Below, piece after piece: positions 28,755 to 41,005 of a DNA stretch of 64,000 nucleotides. This stretch comes from Serratia proteamaculans (GTDB lineage: Bacteria > Pseudomonadota > Gammaproteobacteria > Enterobacterales > Enterobacteriaceae): contig NZ_SWDE01000009.1 of NCBI RefSeq assembly GCF_013337185.1, forward strand, positions 1 to 64,000, in the 5' to 3' direction. A model generated the notes under the pieces. It had not been told where the DNA came from, searched no databases, and saw only the letters and a program-made list of their open reading frames with translations. The position numbers and the translations under genes are program-made. Positions within the stretch are counted from its first letter, which is position 1, and the number at the start of each line of letters is the position of its first letter.

Positions 28755-30866
28755 CTAATTTCGGTTACGGTTAACTTTAATCACATCCGGCATGATACGG
28801 ATTTTACGCATAATATTTGCCAGATGGATGCGATCGCGGGTTGTCAGGCGGATAAATGCACTATAAACCCGGCCGTCTTTTTCTTCGGTATTCAGGCTTT
28901 GAATATTGGACTCAGCCGCATTGATGGCTGCCGTCAGGTTGGCCAGCGCCCCCTGATGATTAAACATGTCCACTTTGATCTCGGCGATGAATTCCTGCTC
29001 GATATCTTGATCCCACTCTACTGCCATGAATTTTTCAGGTTCTTTCTGGTAGCCGCGGATATTTCGGCAGGACTCATGGTGGATCACCAGGCCTTTGCCT
29101 GGGCTGACGTGGGCGATGATCGGATCGCCTGGAATAGGTCGGCAACACTTGGCGAAGGTGATCAACACGCCGTCTGAGCCCTTGATCGCCAGGTTACGAA
29201 CCCCAGAAGAAGTCCCCAGATTCGACTGGTCACCCTGCAGGTTTTTCGCTACCACTACGCTCATGGCATTGCCCAGGCCAATCTCAGCCAACAGGTCGTC
29301 CAGCGTCGCCAGTTTCATGCGATCCAACTCGTGTTGGATATTTTCTGCCGGAACCTCTGCCAGTTTGCGGCTGCCGCCCAACGCATGATTTAACAAGCGA
29401 CGGCCAAGGCCGACCGAATCGTCGCGCTTGAGGTTTTTCAGCATCTGGCGGATTTTTGCGCGCGCTTTTGAGCTGACGACAAAGTTCAGCCAGGCGGCGT
29501 TAGGTCGTGCGCCCGGAGCCGTGATGATTTCGACAGTTTGCCCGCTGGTCAATGACTGTGACAGCGGATATGGCTGACGGTCAACACGTGCGCCAACACA
29601 GGCGTGGCCGATATCGGTGTGCACCGCGTAGGCGAAGTCGACCGGCGTTGCGCCCGCAGGCAATTCAACAATGCGGCCTTCCGGGGTGAAAACGTAAATC
29701 TCATCCGGGAACAGATCGGATTTTACGCTCTCGATAAATTCAAACGAACTGCCGGCGCTTTGTTGCAGCTCCAGCAAGCTCTGCATCCAGCGCTGAGCGC
29801 GGATTTGTGCGGTGGTGCCGGTTTCACCCTGTTCTTTTTCTTTATAAGCCCAGTGCGCGGCGACCCCCATTTCGGCCATCTGATCCATATCTTCGGTACG
29901 GATCTGCACCTCAACAGGTACGCCGTGTGGGCCGATCAGTGATGTGTGCAGCGATTGATAGCCGTTGGCCTTGGGAATGGCGATATAGTCTTTGACCCTG
30001 CCCGGACGCGGTTTGTACAGGCTGTGAGCCTGGCCCAGCACGCGGTAGCAGGTGTCGACTTCCTTCACGATCACCCGGAACGCGTAGATATCCATAATCG
30101 AATGGAAACGCTGTTCTTTCAGGTGCATCTTGAGGTAGATGGAATACAGATGTTTTTCCCGCCCGCTGACGCGGCAGGGAATGCCGGCCTCGGTCAGTCG
30201 CCCTTCGATCTCGGAGAGAATCTTCTGGATCATCTCTTTACGGTTACCGCGTGCGGCTTTCACCACTTCTTTGATTACGCGATAACGGTTCGGATACAAC
30301 GCCTCAAAGCCCAGCTCTTCCAGCTCGGTTTTCAGGTGGTGAATACCCAGACGATGGGCCAGAGGGCTGTAGATTTCCAGGGTTTCACGCGCGATACGCC
30401 GCCGTTTGTCAGGACGCAGCGAACCGAGAGTGCGCATGTTGTGCGTACGGTCGGCCAGCTTGATCAGCACGACGCGGATATCCTGCACCATCGCCATGAT
30501 CATCTTGCGGAAGTTTTCCGCCTGAGCTTCTTTTTTATCCTGGAACTTCAGCTTGTCGAGCTTGGATACGCCTTCAACCAGTTCGGCAACGCTTTTGCCG
30601 AATAGCTGTTCCATATCCTGGTAGGTGGCCGGGGTATCTTCGATGACGTCGTGCAGCAGTGCTGCCATCAGCGTCTCATGATCGAGACGCATTTCCGCCA
30701 GAATGCAGGCCACGGCAACCGGGTGAGTAATGTAGGGCTCACCACTGGAGCGTGTCTGTCCCTCGTGAGCATCACGTGCAACGAGGTATGCCTGTTTGAG
30801 GCGCTTAATCTGCTCCTCAGGCAGGTAACGTTGAATCAGCAGATTCAGGCTTTCAAACAGGTACAA
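28755..30866 (-). CDS. spoT: Bifunctional (p)ppGpp synthase/hydrolase SpoT
   Basis: Controls the stringent alarmone (p)ppGpp: strong hydrolase and weak synthetase, responding to fatty-acid and carbon starvation. The 703 residues include the HD hydrolase domain (HDVIED near residue 72), synthetase domain (GREKHLYSIYLK and DIYAFRVIV), TGS domain (about 385-450) and C-terminal ACT domain. The start is TTG, encoding MYLFESLN, the same N terminus as E. coli SpoT. It lies 19 bases after rpoZ. Confidence 0.97.
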   Translation of the reverse strand: MYLFESLNLLIQRYLPEEQIKRLKQAYLVARDAHEGQTRSSGEPYITHPVAVACILAEMRLDHETLMAALLHDVIEDTPATYQDMEQLFGKSVAELVEGVSKLDKLKFQDKKEAQAENFRKMIMAMVQDIRVVLIKLADRTHNMRTLGSLRPDKRRRIARETLEIYSPLAHRLGIHHLKTELEELGFEALYPNRYRVIKEVVKAARGNRKEMIQKILSEIEGRLTEAGIPCRVSGREKHLYSIYLKMHLKEQRFHSIMDIYAFRVIVKEVDTCYRVLGQAHSLYKPRPGRVKDYIAIPKANGYQSLHTSLIGPHGVPVEVQIRTEDMDQMAEMGVAAHWAYKEKEQGETGTTAQIRAQRWMQSLLELQQSAGSSFEFIESVKSDLFPDEIYVFTPEGRIVELPAGATPVDFAYAVHTDIGHACVGARVDRQPYPLSQSLTSGQTVEIITAPGARPNAAWLNFVVSSKARAKIRQMLKNLKRDDSVGLGRRLLNHALGGSRKLAEVPAENIQHELDRMKLATLDDLLAEIGLGNAMSVVVAKNLQGDQSNLGTSSGVRNLAIKGSDGVLITFAKCCRPIPGDPIIAHVSPGKGLVIHHESCRNIRGYQKEPEKFMAVEWDQDIEQEFIAEIKVDMFNHQGALANLTAAINAAESNIQSLNTEEKDGRVYSAFIRLTTRDRIHLANIMRKIRIMPDVIKVNRNRN

Positions 30867-30885
30867 AGGCAGACTCGCAGTCTAA

Positions 30886-31161
30886 TTAACGACGACCTTC
30901 AGCAATGGCGGTAACCGCTTGAATCTCTGCGGCTTCCTGCTCTTGCTGCTCCTGACGATCACGAACATCGAGGATTTGGCTGGTGATCAGGCCTTCTTCG
31001 ATTTCGCGCAGCGCGATAACGGTGTACTTGTCGTTTTCTTCCGGAACAAGTGCATCTTTACCGCCAGTCTGGATTTGACGTGCCCGACGAGCAGCGACCA
31101 ACACCAGGTCAAAACGGTTACCAATTTTCTCTACAGCGTCTTGAACAGTTACGCGTGCCAT
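30886..31161 (-). CDS. rpoZ: RNA polymerase omega subunit
   Basis: The 91-residue omega subunit promotes assembly and stability of RNA polymerase by holding the beta' C terminus and forms part of a ppGpp site. It is the E. coli length, starting [14 protein letters not shown] with the conserved [11 protein letters not shown] segment and a Glu/Gln-rich tail. It lies between gmk and spoT, the usual order. ATG 31161 has only a weak Shine-Dalgarno sequence (CACCTGTGGAGT context). Confidence 0.97.
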   Translation of the reverse strand: MARVTVQDAVEKIGNRFDLVLVAARRARQIQTGGKDALVPEENDKYTVIALREIEEGLITSQILDVRDRQEQQEQEAAEIQAVTAIAEGRR

Positions 31162-31215
31162 ATTTGTGCTACTCCACAGGTGACGAAAAGACTGGGCATA
31201 ATACTGAAACTGTCT

Positions 31216-31911
<696 letters not shown>

Positions 31912-31964
31912 CTAACGAGCCGGATGCAGCGTTAGCTCGCATTTTGCCCGCTGCTTTGTGCTGA

Positions 31965-34449
<2,485 letters not shown>

Positions 34450-34590
34450 AAGGTATTCACAGGATGGGCGGGAATGAGTGTAATGGTGGAAGGGTAATCG
34501 CCGACGGGGCAGATCGCTACTGAGTTTTTCTAACCGGTTACGCTTCGGATTACTTTAATTAATCCATTAATGATTTTTTTAACTTGTTTA

Positions 34591-34620
34591 TTGCCTTTTA
34601 TAGGCTTTTATAGGCTTTTA
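34591..34620. repeat. Short 10-bp tandem repeat
   Basis: The unit CTTTTATAGG is repeated with a third partial copy in the AT-rich gap between yicG and the lipoprotein gene. The period equals about one helical turn. Confidence 0.6.
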
Positions 34621-34741
34621 TTGCTAATCGATGCATTAGAAATTCAGTGTTAGTTTCTATGGCTGACTATATTTATTGCAGTAGGTCCGAGGCCGCTGGT
34701 CGACAACGGATAATGGCATTCACTGAGGAACATAAAGATAA

Positions 34742-35176
34742 ATGAAAAATACTCCCCTGCTGGCGACGGCTTTAACTGCGATCTTACTGTTGAGCGGTTG
34801 CGTTGCTCCGGCTCCAAACACTGCGCAGCAAAAGTCTGCGATTTGCACCTTGGGCGATCCTATGACGCAAACCACGCTTTATTTTGGTCTGAATCGCCCG
34901 ACGGGGCCGGTGATTAGCGCAGCAGAGTGGCAGCGTTTTGTTGACCAGCAAGTGACGCCGCGCTTTAAAGATGGGCTGTCGGTATTTGATGCCAAAGGGC
35001 AGTGGCTGGGTAATGACGGCAAGCTGGCACGTGAGAACAGCAAAGCGCTGATGCTGATCCATGCACCGGGCAAGGAAAGTGAAACCAATATCGAAGCGCT
35101 GCGTAGCCGCTATAAGCAACAGTTTGCCCAGGATTCTGTGATGCGGGTTGATACTCCGGTCTGTGTCGCGTTCTGA
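34742..35176 (+). CDS. DUF3574 lipoprotein
   Basis: Predicted 144-residue lipoprotein. The signal sequence has a lipobox LLSGC with the lipidated Cys at residue 20; the residues after it (VAP) do not give the Asp+2 inner-membrane retention signal, so outer-membrane targeting is likely. The mature part matches the DUF3574 pattern: TTLYFGLNRPTG, W near the FVDQQVTPRF helix, then DAKGQWLG and SKALMLIHA. Function is unknown. Two Cys residues near both ends (C36, C141 region) could pair. It is a single gene between yicG and nupC. Confidence 0.75.
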   Translation: MKNTPLLATALTAILLLSGCVAPAPNTAQQKSAICTLGDPMTQTTLYFGLNRPTGPVISAAEWQRFVDQQVTPRFKDGLSVFDAKGQWLGNDGKLARENSKALMLIHAPGKESETNIEALRSRYKQQFAQDSVMRVDTPVCVAF

Positions 35177-35206
35177 TGAAGTCCCGGCCCGCAGGCCGGG
35201 ATAGGC

Positions 35207-36391
35207 TTACAGTACCAACCCGGCGATTGCCGCCGAAAGCAGGCTAACCAGCGTTGAGCCGTAAACCAGCTTCAGGCCAAAACGAGAAACCACGTTGCCC
35301 TGTCGCTCGTTAAGCCCTTTGATTGCCCCGGCCACGATGCCGATAGAGGCAAAGTTGGCGAAGGACACCAGGAATACCGACAGAATGCCCAGGCCGCGTG
35401 GTGTTAGCTCCGCCGCAATTTTCTTCAGTTCAATCATTGCTACAAATTCATTGGCTACCAGCTTGGTCGCCATGATGCTGCCAGCCCGCAGCGCATCCGG
35501 TGCCGGGATGCCGATTAGCCAGGCCAGCGGATAGAATACATAACCCAGGATCTGCTGGAAGCTGATACCGAACACGGCGGAGAACAGGGCGTTTACCGCA
35601 GAAATCAGTGCAATAAAACCGATCAGCATGGCAGCGATAATCATCGCAATTTTGAAGCCCGCTAAAATGTACTCCCCCAGCATTTCAAAGAAGCTCTGAT
35701 CTTCATGCAGCTTGCTCAGCTTAAGCTCAGGTTCATCGTCCAACTGATAGGGGTTGATGATCGACAAAATGATAAAGGTACTGAACATATTAAGGATCAA
35801 CGCAGCGACTACGTATTGCGCATCGATCATCGACATATAGGCGCCAACGATGGACATGGAGACTGTCGACATGGCAGTTGCCGCCATGGTGTACATGCGG
35901 CGCGGCGAGATATCGCCAATGATGCCCTTATAGGCGATAAAGTTTTCCGATTGTCCGAGCACCAGCGTGCTGACGGCGTTGAAAGATTCCAGCTTGCCCA
36001 TGCCGTTAACCTTGGACAGCAGGGTGCCGACCACACGGATAACCAGCGGCAGAATGCGGAAATGCTGCAAAATACCGATTAGCGCGGAAATAAAGATAAT
36101 CGGGCACAAAACCCCAAGGAAGATAAACGCCAACCCATCTTTGCTCATGCCGCCAAACACAAAGTCGGAGCCTTGTGCGGCGTATGTCAGCAGCGTTTCA
36201 AAGAAGCCGGCGACGTGTTTGATGACGCTAAGGCCACTTTCTGAATGCAGGAAGAAATAGGCGAGTGCGCCTTCGATGACCAGAAGCTGAATAATATAGC
36301 GCAGGCGGATTTTCTTGCGGTCGTTGCTGACCAGCAGTGCCAGGGCGATGATCACCACCAGGGCAAAAATAAATTGCAGAATTTGCGGCAT
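35207..36391 (-). CDS. nupC: Nucleoside permease NupC
   Basis: Proton-coupled concentrative nucleoside transporter for pyrimidine nucleosides and adenosine. The 394-residue product is close to E. coli NupC (400), including [15 protein letters not shown], the [10 protein letters not shown] substrate loop and [10 protein letters not shown]. About ten membrane segments are present. The start MPQILQF at 36391 matches E. coli; the 12 extra upstream codons are unlike the family. In E. coli nupC lies elsewhere (near 54 min), so its place here between a lipoprotein gene and a small HTH-like gene is a lineage difference. Confidence 0.93.
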   Translation of the reverse strand: MPQILQFIFALVVIIALALLVSNDRKKIRLRYIIQLLVIEGALAYFFLHSESGLSVIKHVAGFFETLLTYAAQGSDFVFGGMSKDGLAFIFLGVLCPIIFISALIGILQHFRILPLVIRVVGTLLSKVNGMGKLESFNAVSTLVLGQSENFIAYKGIIGDISPRRMYTMAATAMSTVSMSIVGAYMSMIDAQYVVAALILNMFSTFIILSIINPYQLDDEPELKLSKLHEDQSFFEMLGEYILAGFKIAMIIAAMLIGFIALISAVNALFSAVFGISFQQILGYVFYPLAWLIGIPAPDALRAGSIMATKLVANEFVAMIELKKIAAELTPRGLGILSVFLVSFANFASIGIVAGAIKGLNERQGNVVSRFGLKLVYGSTLVSLLSAAIAGLVL

Positions 36392-36762
36392 AAAGGGTCC
36401 GTACGGCTTGCGGGCATGAAAAAACACATTTAGCCACAGCTTGGCCCACCTTTCATTACCTTAGGTGATAATTGGAATAAAATACTATCAGTCAGCGAGA
36501 TAAGTTACCCATTGCCACCCGTGCCCACTCGGTCGCAGTTTTTCATAAACCCAGGTCGATCCGCATCCGATGTGGTTTTTGCGTTATGGCGCGCAAAGGT
36601 TCGCCTCTGCCAGGGTTGTTGCATAACGGCCTGGAGCCCAATGCTCAGAATGCACAACGGGTTGTTCTAATAGATTGGTTTATTAAGGAGTAACCACGAA
36701 AATAGCCTGACATTTTTTCGTAGAAGATCAGCGATTTTTTTCTCAGGATGAGGAGACAGATG
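36392..36762. other. 371-bp gap between divergent nupC and an HTH-like gene
   Basis: No gene is recognised. The stretch must hold both promoters. It contains an inverted repeat CGTTATG (36592-36598)/CATAACG (36622-36628) and a CCAGG/CCTGG pair overlapping it, and an AGGAG ribosome-binding site at 36751-36755. I could not identify a clear CRP or CytR site for nupC by eye. Confidence 0.4.
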
Positions 36763-37158
36763 ATGAACACCAGTACCTTATTGCGGGCATTAGCTAATGG
36801 CGTTAATCCCGATACCGGCGAGTTATTGAAACCTGCCTCAATGGCCAGTTCGCCGGAAGCGATACGCCTTTTGTTCGCTCTGGCCGAGGAGTTTCAGAGT
36901 GAAACTGAGCGCCAGAAAAAAACCAAGCTAACGCCTGAGGAAAGGCGACAGAAGAATATTTTCGAGGGGCGGCCGGCAAAATCTTATTTCCCCTGGGATG
37001 AAGAAGAGAAGCAGCGGTTGCAGGAAAGCCATGCAGCCGGTATGACGCTGGAGATGATGAGCAGTGAATTTGAACGTTCGACCTGGGGCATTGCCGTTCA
37101 ACTGCAGAAAATGGGATTGATTACCGAAGAGCAGGCCGCTGGTTTACCCAGAGCCTAG
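36763..37158 (+). CDS. Small protein with C-terminal HTH-like region
   Basis: Unnamed 131-residue soluble protein. The N-terminal third begins MNTSTLLRALANGVNPDTGE, the middle is Glu/Lys/Arg-rich, and the C-terminal part (PWDEEEKQRLQESHAAGMTLEMMSSEF...WGIAVQLQKMGLI) follows the W-xx-EE-xx-L...G-x-x...I-x-x-LxxxGLI pattern of SANT/Myb-like helix-turn-helix units seen in several nucleic-acid-binding proteins. AGGAG lies seven bases before ATG 36763; the ATG one codon earlier is also possible. It stands alone between nupC and yicC. DNA binding is a guess from the pattern only. Confidence 0.6.
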   Translation: MNTSTLLRALANGVNPDTGELLKPASMASSPEAIRLLFALAEEFQSETERQKKTKLTPEERRQKNIFEGRPAKSYFPWDEEEKQRLQESHAAGMTLEMMSSEFERSTWGIAVQLQKMGLITEEQAAGLPRA

Positions 37159-37163
37159 CTCTA

Positions 37164-37189
37164 AAAAAGCCCGCTGACGCGGGCTTTAA
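37164..37189. terminator. Bidirectional terminator before yicC
   Basis: AAAGCCCGC/GCGGGCTTT stem with a four-base loop; on the minus strand it is followed by TTTTTT, so it ends yicC, and it may also end the rightward gene. Confidence 0.8.
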
Positions 37190-37206
37190 ACGAATGAAGG
37201 AACACA

Positions 37207-38070
37207 TCACTCGATATTCTGGATCTGTTCGCGCATCTGCTCGATCAACACCTTCAGCTCGATGGCGGAAGTGGTGACGTCGGCATTGATGGACTTGGAT
37301 GCCAGGGTGTTAGATTCGCGGTTGAACTCCTGCATCATAAAGTCGAGGCGACGGCCGACGGCTTCTTTCTTCTTCAGGATGTTGTGCGTTTCTTTTACGT
37401 GCGCTTCCAGGCGATCCAGCTCTTCGGCGACGTCAACACGCTGCGCCATCAACACCAGTTCCTGTTCCAGACGGGTATTTTCCAGCTGTACCTGAGCTTC
37501 TTCCAGCTTGCTGACCAGACGCTCACGCTGCCATTGCAGAATGTTTGGCATCTGGGCACGTACCTTGATCACTTCGGCGCTAACGCCGTCCAAACGCTGT
37601 TCAATCAGCGCTTTCAGTGCGGTACCTTCGCTTTCGCGAGCAATAATGAAGTCATCCAGTGCGCCGTCCAGCGCCTGCATTAGCTGTGCGCTGATAGCGT
37701 CCAGATCCTGCTCCTGGGCAGACATCACGCCTGGCCAACGCAGTACGTCGATAGGATCAATTTCCCCTTCGTCGCTTTGCATTTTTACCCAGTTGGCGGC
37801 TTCAACCAGCTGTTTTGCCAGTTTTTCGTTCAGGATCATTGAGCTTTGTGCGCTCGGATCCAGTTCGAAGCGCAGGTTGCACTCCACTTTGCCACGGGTC
37901 AGGCGGCCACGAATACGTTCGCGGATCACCGGTTCCAGGCTGCGGAACTGCTCCGGCAGGCGGATGTAGGTTTCTAGATAGCGTTGGTTCACGGAACGCA
38001 GCTCCCAAGCTGCGCTGCCCCATTCACCCTTGATTTCACGCCGGGCGTAGGCTGTCATGCTGCGGATCAT
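37207..38070 (-). CDS. yicC: YicC endoribonuclease
   Basis: The 287-residue product is the E. coli YicC length and opens MIRSMTAYARRE. E. coli YicC is an endoribonuclease reported to cleave the small RNA RyhB. Two conserved blocks are visible: the N-terminal LRSVNQRYLE...LP region and the C-terminal EELDRLEAH...RRLDFMMQEFNRE segment of the family. It is divergent from rph, as in E. coli. Confidence 0.93.
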   Translation of the reverse strand: MIRSMTAYARREIKGEWGSAAWELRSVNQRYLETYIRLPEQFRSLEPVIRERIRGRLTRGKVECNLRFELDPSAQSSMILNEKLAKQLVEAANWVKMQSDEGEIDPIDVLRWPGVMSAQEQDLDAISAQLMQALDGALDDFIIARESEGTALKALIEQRLDGVSAEVIKVRAQMPNILQWQRERLVSKLEEAQVQLENTRLEQELVLMAQRVDVAEELDRLEAHVKETHNILKKKEAVGRRLDFMMQEFNRESNTLASKSINADVTTSAIELKVLIEQMREQIQNIE

Positions 38071-38196
38071 TGATGCGTACCCGTAATAGGAAAAGATGAA
38101 GCGATTATAGCGTTGGAGATGCGGGCAGGATAGGCATTACGTCACTAAGCCCGTATAATGCGCAGCCAATCGTTGATTAGAAGCCGGAGAGAGCCC

Positions 38197-38913
38197 ATGC
38201 GTCCTGCAGGCAGAGCACCACAACAAGTTCGCCCACTGACACTGACCCGTCACTATACCAAACATGCAGAAGGCTCAGTGCTGGTTGAGTTTGGCGATAC
38301 CAAGGTTTTGTGCACCGCCACGGTAGAAGAAGGCGTTCCGCGTTTCCTGAAAGGTCAGGGCCAGGGGTGGATCACCGCTGAATACGGCATGCTGCCGCGT
38401 TCTACCCACAGCCGTAACGCCCGCGAAGCCGCAAAAGGCAAGCAGGGCGGCCGTACGCTGGAAATTCAGCGCCTGATCGCCCGTTCGCTTCGTGCAGCGG
38501 TAGATCTGAAAAAGCTCGGTGAGTTCACCATTACGCTCGACTGCGACGTCTTGCAGGCCGATGGTGGCACCCGTACCGCGTCTATTTCCGGTGCCTGTGT
38601 TGCGCTGGCCGATGCGTTAAATACGCTGGTGGCCAACGGCAAGCTGAAAGCTAATCCGATGAAAGGAATGGTAGCGGCAGTTTCCGTTGGTATCGTTAAC
38701 GGCGAAGCGCTGTGCGATTTGGAGTATGTCGAAGACTCTGCGGCAGAAACCGACATGAACGTAGTGATGATGGAAGATGGCCGCATGATTGAGGTGCAGG
38801 GCACCGCCGAGGGCGAGCCGTTCAGCCACGATGAGCTATTGGCGCTGTTGGCGCTGGCCCGAGGGGGCATCGATACCATCTTCCAGGCGCAGAAAGCGGC
38901 GCTGGCAGACTAA
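38197..38913 (+). CDS. rph: RNase PH
   Basis: Phosphate-dependent 3'-5' exoribonuclease trimming tRNA 3' ends. The 238-residue protein is full length: [14 protein letters not shown] start, [20 protein letters not shown] and [13 protein letters not shown] signatures. There is no frameshift of the kind that truncates rph in E. coli K-12. ATG 38197 is preferred to the upstream frame because it matches the family start. pyrE follows after an attenuator-like hairpin, so rph translation may set pyrE expression in response to UTP. Confidence 0.97.
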   Translation: MRPAGRAPQQVRPLTLTRHYTKHAEGSVLVEFGDTKVLCTATVEEGVPRFLKGQGQGWITAEYGMLPRSTHSRNAREAAKGKQGGRTLEIQRLIARSLRAAVDLKKLGEFTITLDCDVLQADGGTRTASISGACVALADALNTLVANGKLKANPMKGMVAAVSVGIVNGEALCDLEYVEDSAAETDMNVVMMEDGRMIEVQGTAEGEPFSHDELLALLALARGGIDTIFQAQKAALAD

Positions 38914-38918
38914 TTATT

Positions 38919-38945
38919 AAGGCGACTCAATAGTCGCCTTTTTTA
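38919..38945 (+). terminator. rph-pyrE attenuator/terminator
   Basis: AAGGCGACT/AGTCGCCTT stem followed by TTTTTT, starting 6 bases after the rph stop. In E. coli the equivalent element attenuates pyrE according to UTP supply through coupled translation of rph. Confidence 0.85.
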
Positions 38946-39005
38946 CGCCCGGCGATCGGGCGGCAGTATTAACAGATCTAACCGACCAGACGAGGAGACG
39001 CAGTA

Positions 39006-39647
39006 ATGAAAGCCTATCAGCGCCAGTTTATCGAGTTCGCGCTTAACAAGCAGGTATTGAAATTCGGCGAGTTTACCCTGAAATCCGGCCGCACCAGCCC
39101 GTATTTCTTTAATGCCGGCCTGTTTAATACCGGGCGTGATCTCGCGCTGTTAGGGCGTTTCTATGCCGAAGCGCTGGTGGATTCCGGTATTGAGTTCGAC
39201 CTGCTGTTTGGTCCGGCTTATAAAGGCATTCCGATCGCCACCACCACGGCGGTCGCATTGGCGGAACATCATGAGCGTGATGTGCCGTACTGCTTTAACC
39301 GTAAAGAAGCCAAAACCCATGGCGAAGGGGGCACGCTGGTAGGCAGCCCACTGCAGGGCCGTGTGATGCTGGTGGACGACGTCATCACTGCCGGTACGGC
39401 GATCCGTGAATCGATGGAAATCATCGGCGCTGGTGGTGCTTCGTTGGCTGGAGTATTGATTTCTCTCGATCGCCAGGAGCGCGGCCGCGCGGATATTTCT
39501 GCCATTCAGGAAGTTGAGCGTGATTATCACTGCAAGGTCATTTCCATCGTGACGCTGAAGGATTTGATTGTTTATCTGGAAGAAAAACCGGAAATGGCGG
39601 ATCACCTGGCGGCAGTTCGTGCTTATCGCGAGCAGTACGGGGTTTAA
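39006..39647 (+). CDS. pyrE: Orotate phosphoribosyltransferase
   Basis: Joins orotate and PRPP to form OMP in pyrimidine synthesis. The 213 residues equal E. coli PyrE. The PRPP-binding motif [13 protein letters not shown] lies near residues 120-132, and the flexible catalytic loop [12 protein letters not shown] precedes it. GAGGAG precedes ATG 39006. It ends just before a 14-bp hairpin shared with convergent slmA. Confidence 0.97.
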   Translation: MKAYQRQFIEFALNKQVLKFGEFTLKSGRTSPYFFNAGLFNTGRDLALLGRFYAEALVDSGIEFDLLFGPAYKGIPIATTTAVALAEHHERDVPYCFNRKEAKTHGEGGTLVGSPLQGRVMLVDDVITAGTAIRESMEIIGAGGASLAGVLISLDRQERGRADISAIQEVERDYHCKVISIVTLKDLIVYLEEKPEMADHLAAVRAYREQYGV

Positions 39648-39658
39648 CGCGGGATCTA

Positions 39659-39692
39659 CTATGCCGGGCGCATTTGACTGCGCCCGGCATAG
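39659..39692. terminator. 14-bp perfect hairpin between pyrE and slmA
   Basis: CTATGCCGGGCGCA and TGCGCCCGGCATAG pair perfectly around a six-base loop between two convergent genes. No T run follows on either strand, so it may act as a transcript-end stabiliser or an atypical terminator. Confidence 0.65.
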
Positions 39693-39695
39693 GAT

Positions 39696-40292
39696 TTACT
39701 GCAGTTGTGCTGCCAACAGTGGCCAGCGGCCATCGAATTCTTGCGTTGGGCGGTAGCGGAATTCAGAGCGCACATAGCGTGACAGCATGCCTTCACAGAA
39801 CGCCAGTAACTGGCTTGCCAGCAACGTTTCGTCCACGATAAAGCCTTTTCCTTCCCGCAGTTTTCGTTCTTTCAACACCTGGCGTAGCTGCGCCTCGATG
39901 CGTTCAAACAGCTGGTTGATTCGCCCCTGCAGCCGATCCTGCTCAAACATTAGTGCGTGGCCGGTCATGATGCGCGTCAGGCCCGGGTTACGTTCGGCAA
40001 ACCCCAGCACCAGTAACAGAATCAAACGCAGGCGGTTAAAGGTTTCTTTCTCATCCTGCAGGATCAGGTTGATGCGGGTGATCAGGCTGTCTTCAATAAA
40101 CTCGATCAGACTGTCGAACATCCGTGTCTTACTTGGAAAGTGCCGGTACAGTGCAGCTTCGGAGACTCCGACGTTAGCGGCAAGTTTAGCGGTGGTAATA
40201 CGCTGGCTGCCGTCGCTGGATTCCAGCATTTGGGCTAACGCCTGCAGTATTTCTTCGCGCCGGTTCCTTTTGATTTTTTCTTTTTCTGCCAT
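39696..40292 (-). CDS. slmA: Nucleoid occlusion factor SlmA
   Basis: TetR-family DNA-binding protein that blocks FtsZ ring assembly over unsegregated nucleoids. The 198 residues equal E. coli SlmA. The HTH lies at about residues 33-52 ([21 protein letters not shown]) and the C-terminal helices form the FtsZ-interacting dimer. It lies downstream of dut, but 254 bases away, much more than expected for a simple operon gap. Confidence 0.96.
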   Translation of the reverse strand: MAEKEKIKRNRREEILQALAQMLESSDGSQRITTAKLAANVGVSEAALYRHFPSKTRMFDSLIEFIEDSLITRINLILQDEKETFNRLRLILLLVLGFAERNPGLTRIMTGHALMFEQDRLQGRINQLFERIEAQLRQVLKERKLREGKGFIVDETLLASQLLAFCEGMLSRYVRSEFRYRPTQEFDGRWPLLAAQLQ

Positions 40293-40448
40293 GTCTGATT
40301 AGACCCTTGCTAAAACTGCTTAGACTTTCGAAAACCCGGGCACCGGCCGCTGCAGAGATTATCCCTGTGCGGCTTATGTGATAGCTTTTTTACGATGCTG
40401 GGGTCAGCGGCCTTAACGACCTGTATTCTCCGCGCGTCCTGGTCTGCG

Positions 40449-40514
40449 CTGAAATCGTAGCCGGCCAAACCTTGCCGTAGAGCTGTCCTTCTCTCCGGAG
40501 TGGCAAGATTTCAG
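40449..40514 (-). repeat. Nested inverted repeat between dut and slmA
   Basis: Outer arms CTGAAATC (40449-40456) and GATTTCAG (40507-40514) enclose inner arms CTTGCC (40471-40476) and GGCAAG (40502-40507), and a CTCCGGAG palindrome lies in the loop. As RNA from the dut strand it could form a long hairpin with a side bulge. Confidence 0.5.
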
Positions 40515-40546
40515 GCGACGTTTCCCTGTCGGCAATCGGGTATCGC

Positions 40547-41005
40547 TTAGTGACGGCCGGAATGGCCAAAACCACCGGCACCACGTTCGCTGCTGTCAAA
40601 TTCTTCGACCAGATTGAACTCAGCTTGCACCACTGGCACGAATACCATCTGTGCGATACGTTCGCCGGGCTCAATAGTGAAGGATTTTTGACCGCGGTTC
40701 CAGACGGAAACCATCAGTTGACCCTGATAATCGGAATCGATCAGGCCGACCAGGTTGCCCAGTACCACACCGTGTTTATGGCCCAGGCCGGAGCGTGGCA
40801 AGATCACTGCCGCAAGATCGGTATCGGCGATATGAATCGCCAGGCCGGTAGGCAGCAACTGGGTTTCACCCGGTGCCAGTTCAACGGCGCTATCCAGGCA
40901 GGCGCGCAGATCGAGCCCGGCAGAGCCCGGGGTGGCGTAGGTCGGTAATGGGAAATCCTTGCCGATACGCGGGTCCAGGATTTTAACGTCGATTTTTTTC
41001 ATCAT
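40547..41005 (-). CDS. dut: dUTP pyrophosphatase
   Basis: Hydrolyses dUTP to dUMP, keeping uracil out of DNA and feeding thymidylate synthesis. The 152-residue trimeric dUTPase has all five motifs: [34 protein letters not shown] and [10 protein letters not shown]. Two adjacent ATGs are possible starts. The 5' end overlaps coaBC by 23 bases, as in E. coli, so they are co-transcribed. Confidence 0.97.
   Translation of the reverse strand: MMKKIDVKILDPRIGKDFPLPTYATPGSAGLDLRACLDSAVELAPGETQLLPTGLAIHIADTDLAAVILPRSGLGHKHGVVLGNLVGLIDSDYQGQLMVSVWNRGQKSFTIEPGERIAQMVFVPVVQAEFNLVEEFDSSERGAGGFGHSGRH

Noticed and set aside
40390..40674. 94-codon frame in the dut-slmA gap
   Set aside because: Its first part is an out-of-frame copy of the dut 3' end and no start signal is visible in the gap itself.
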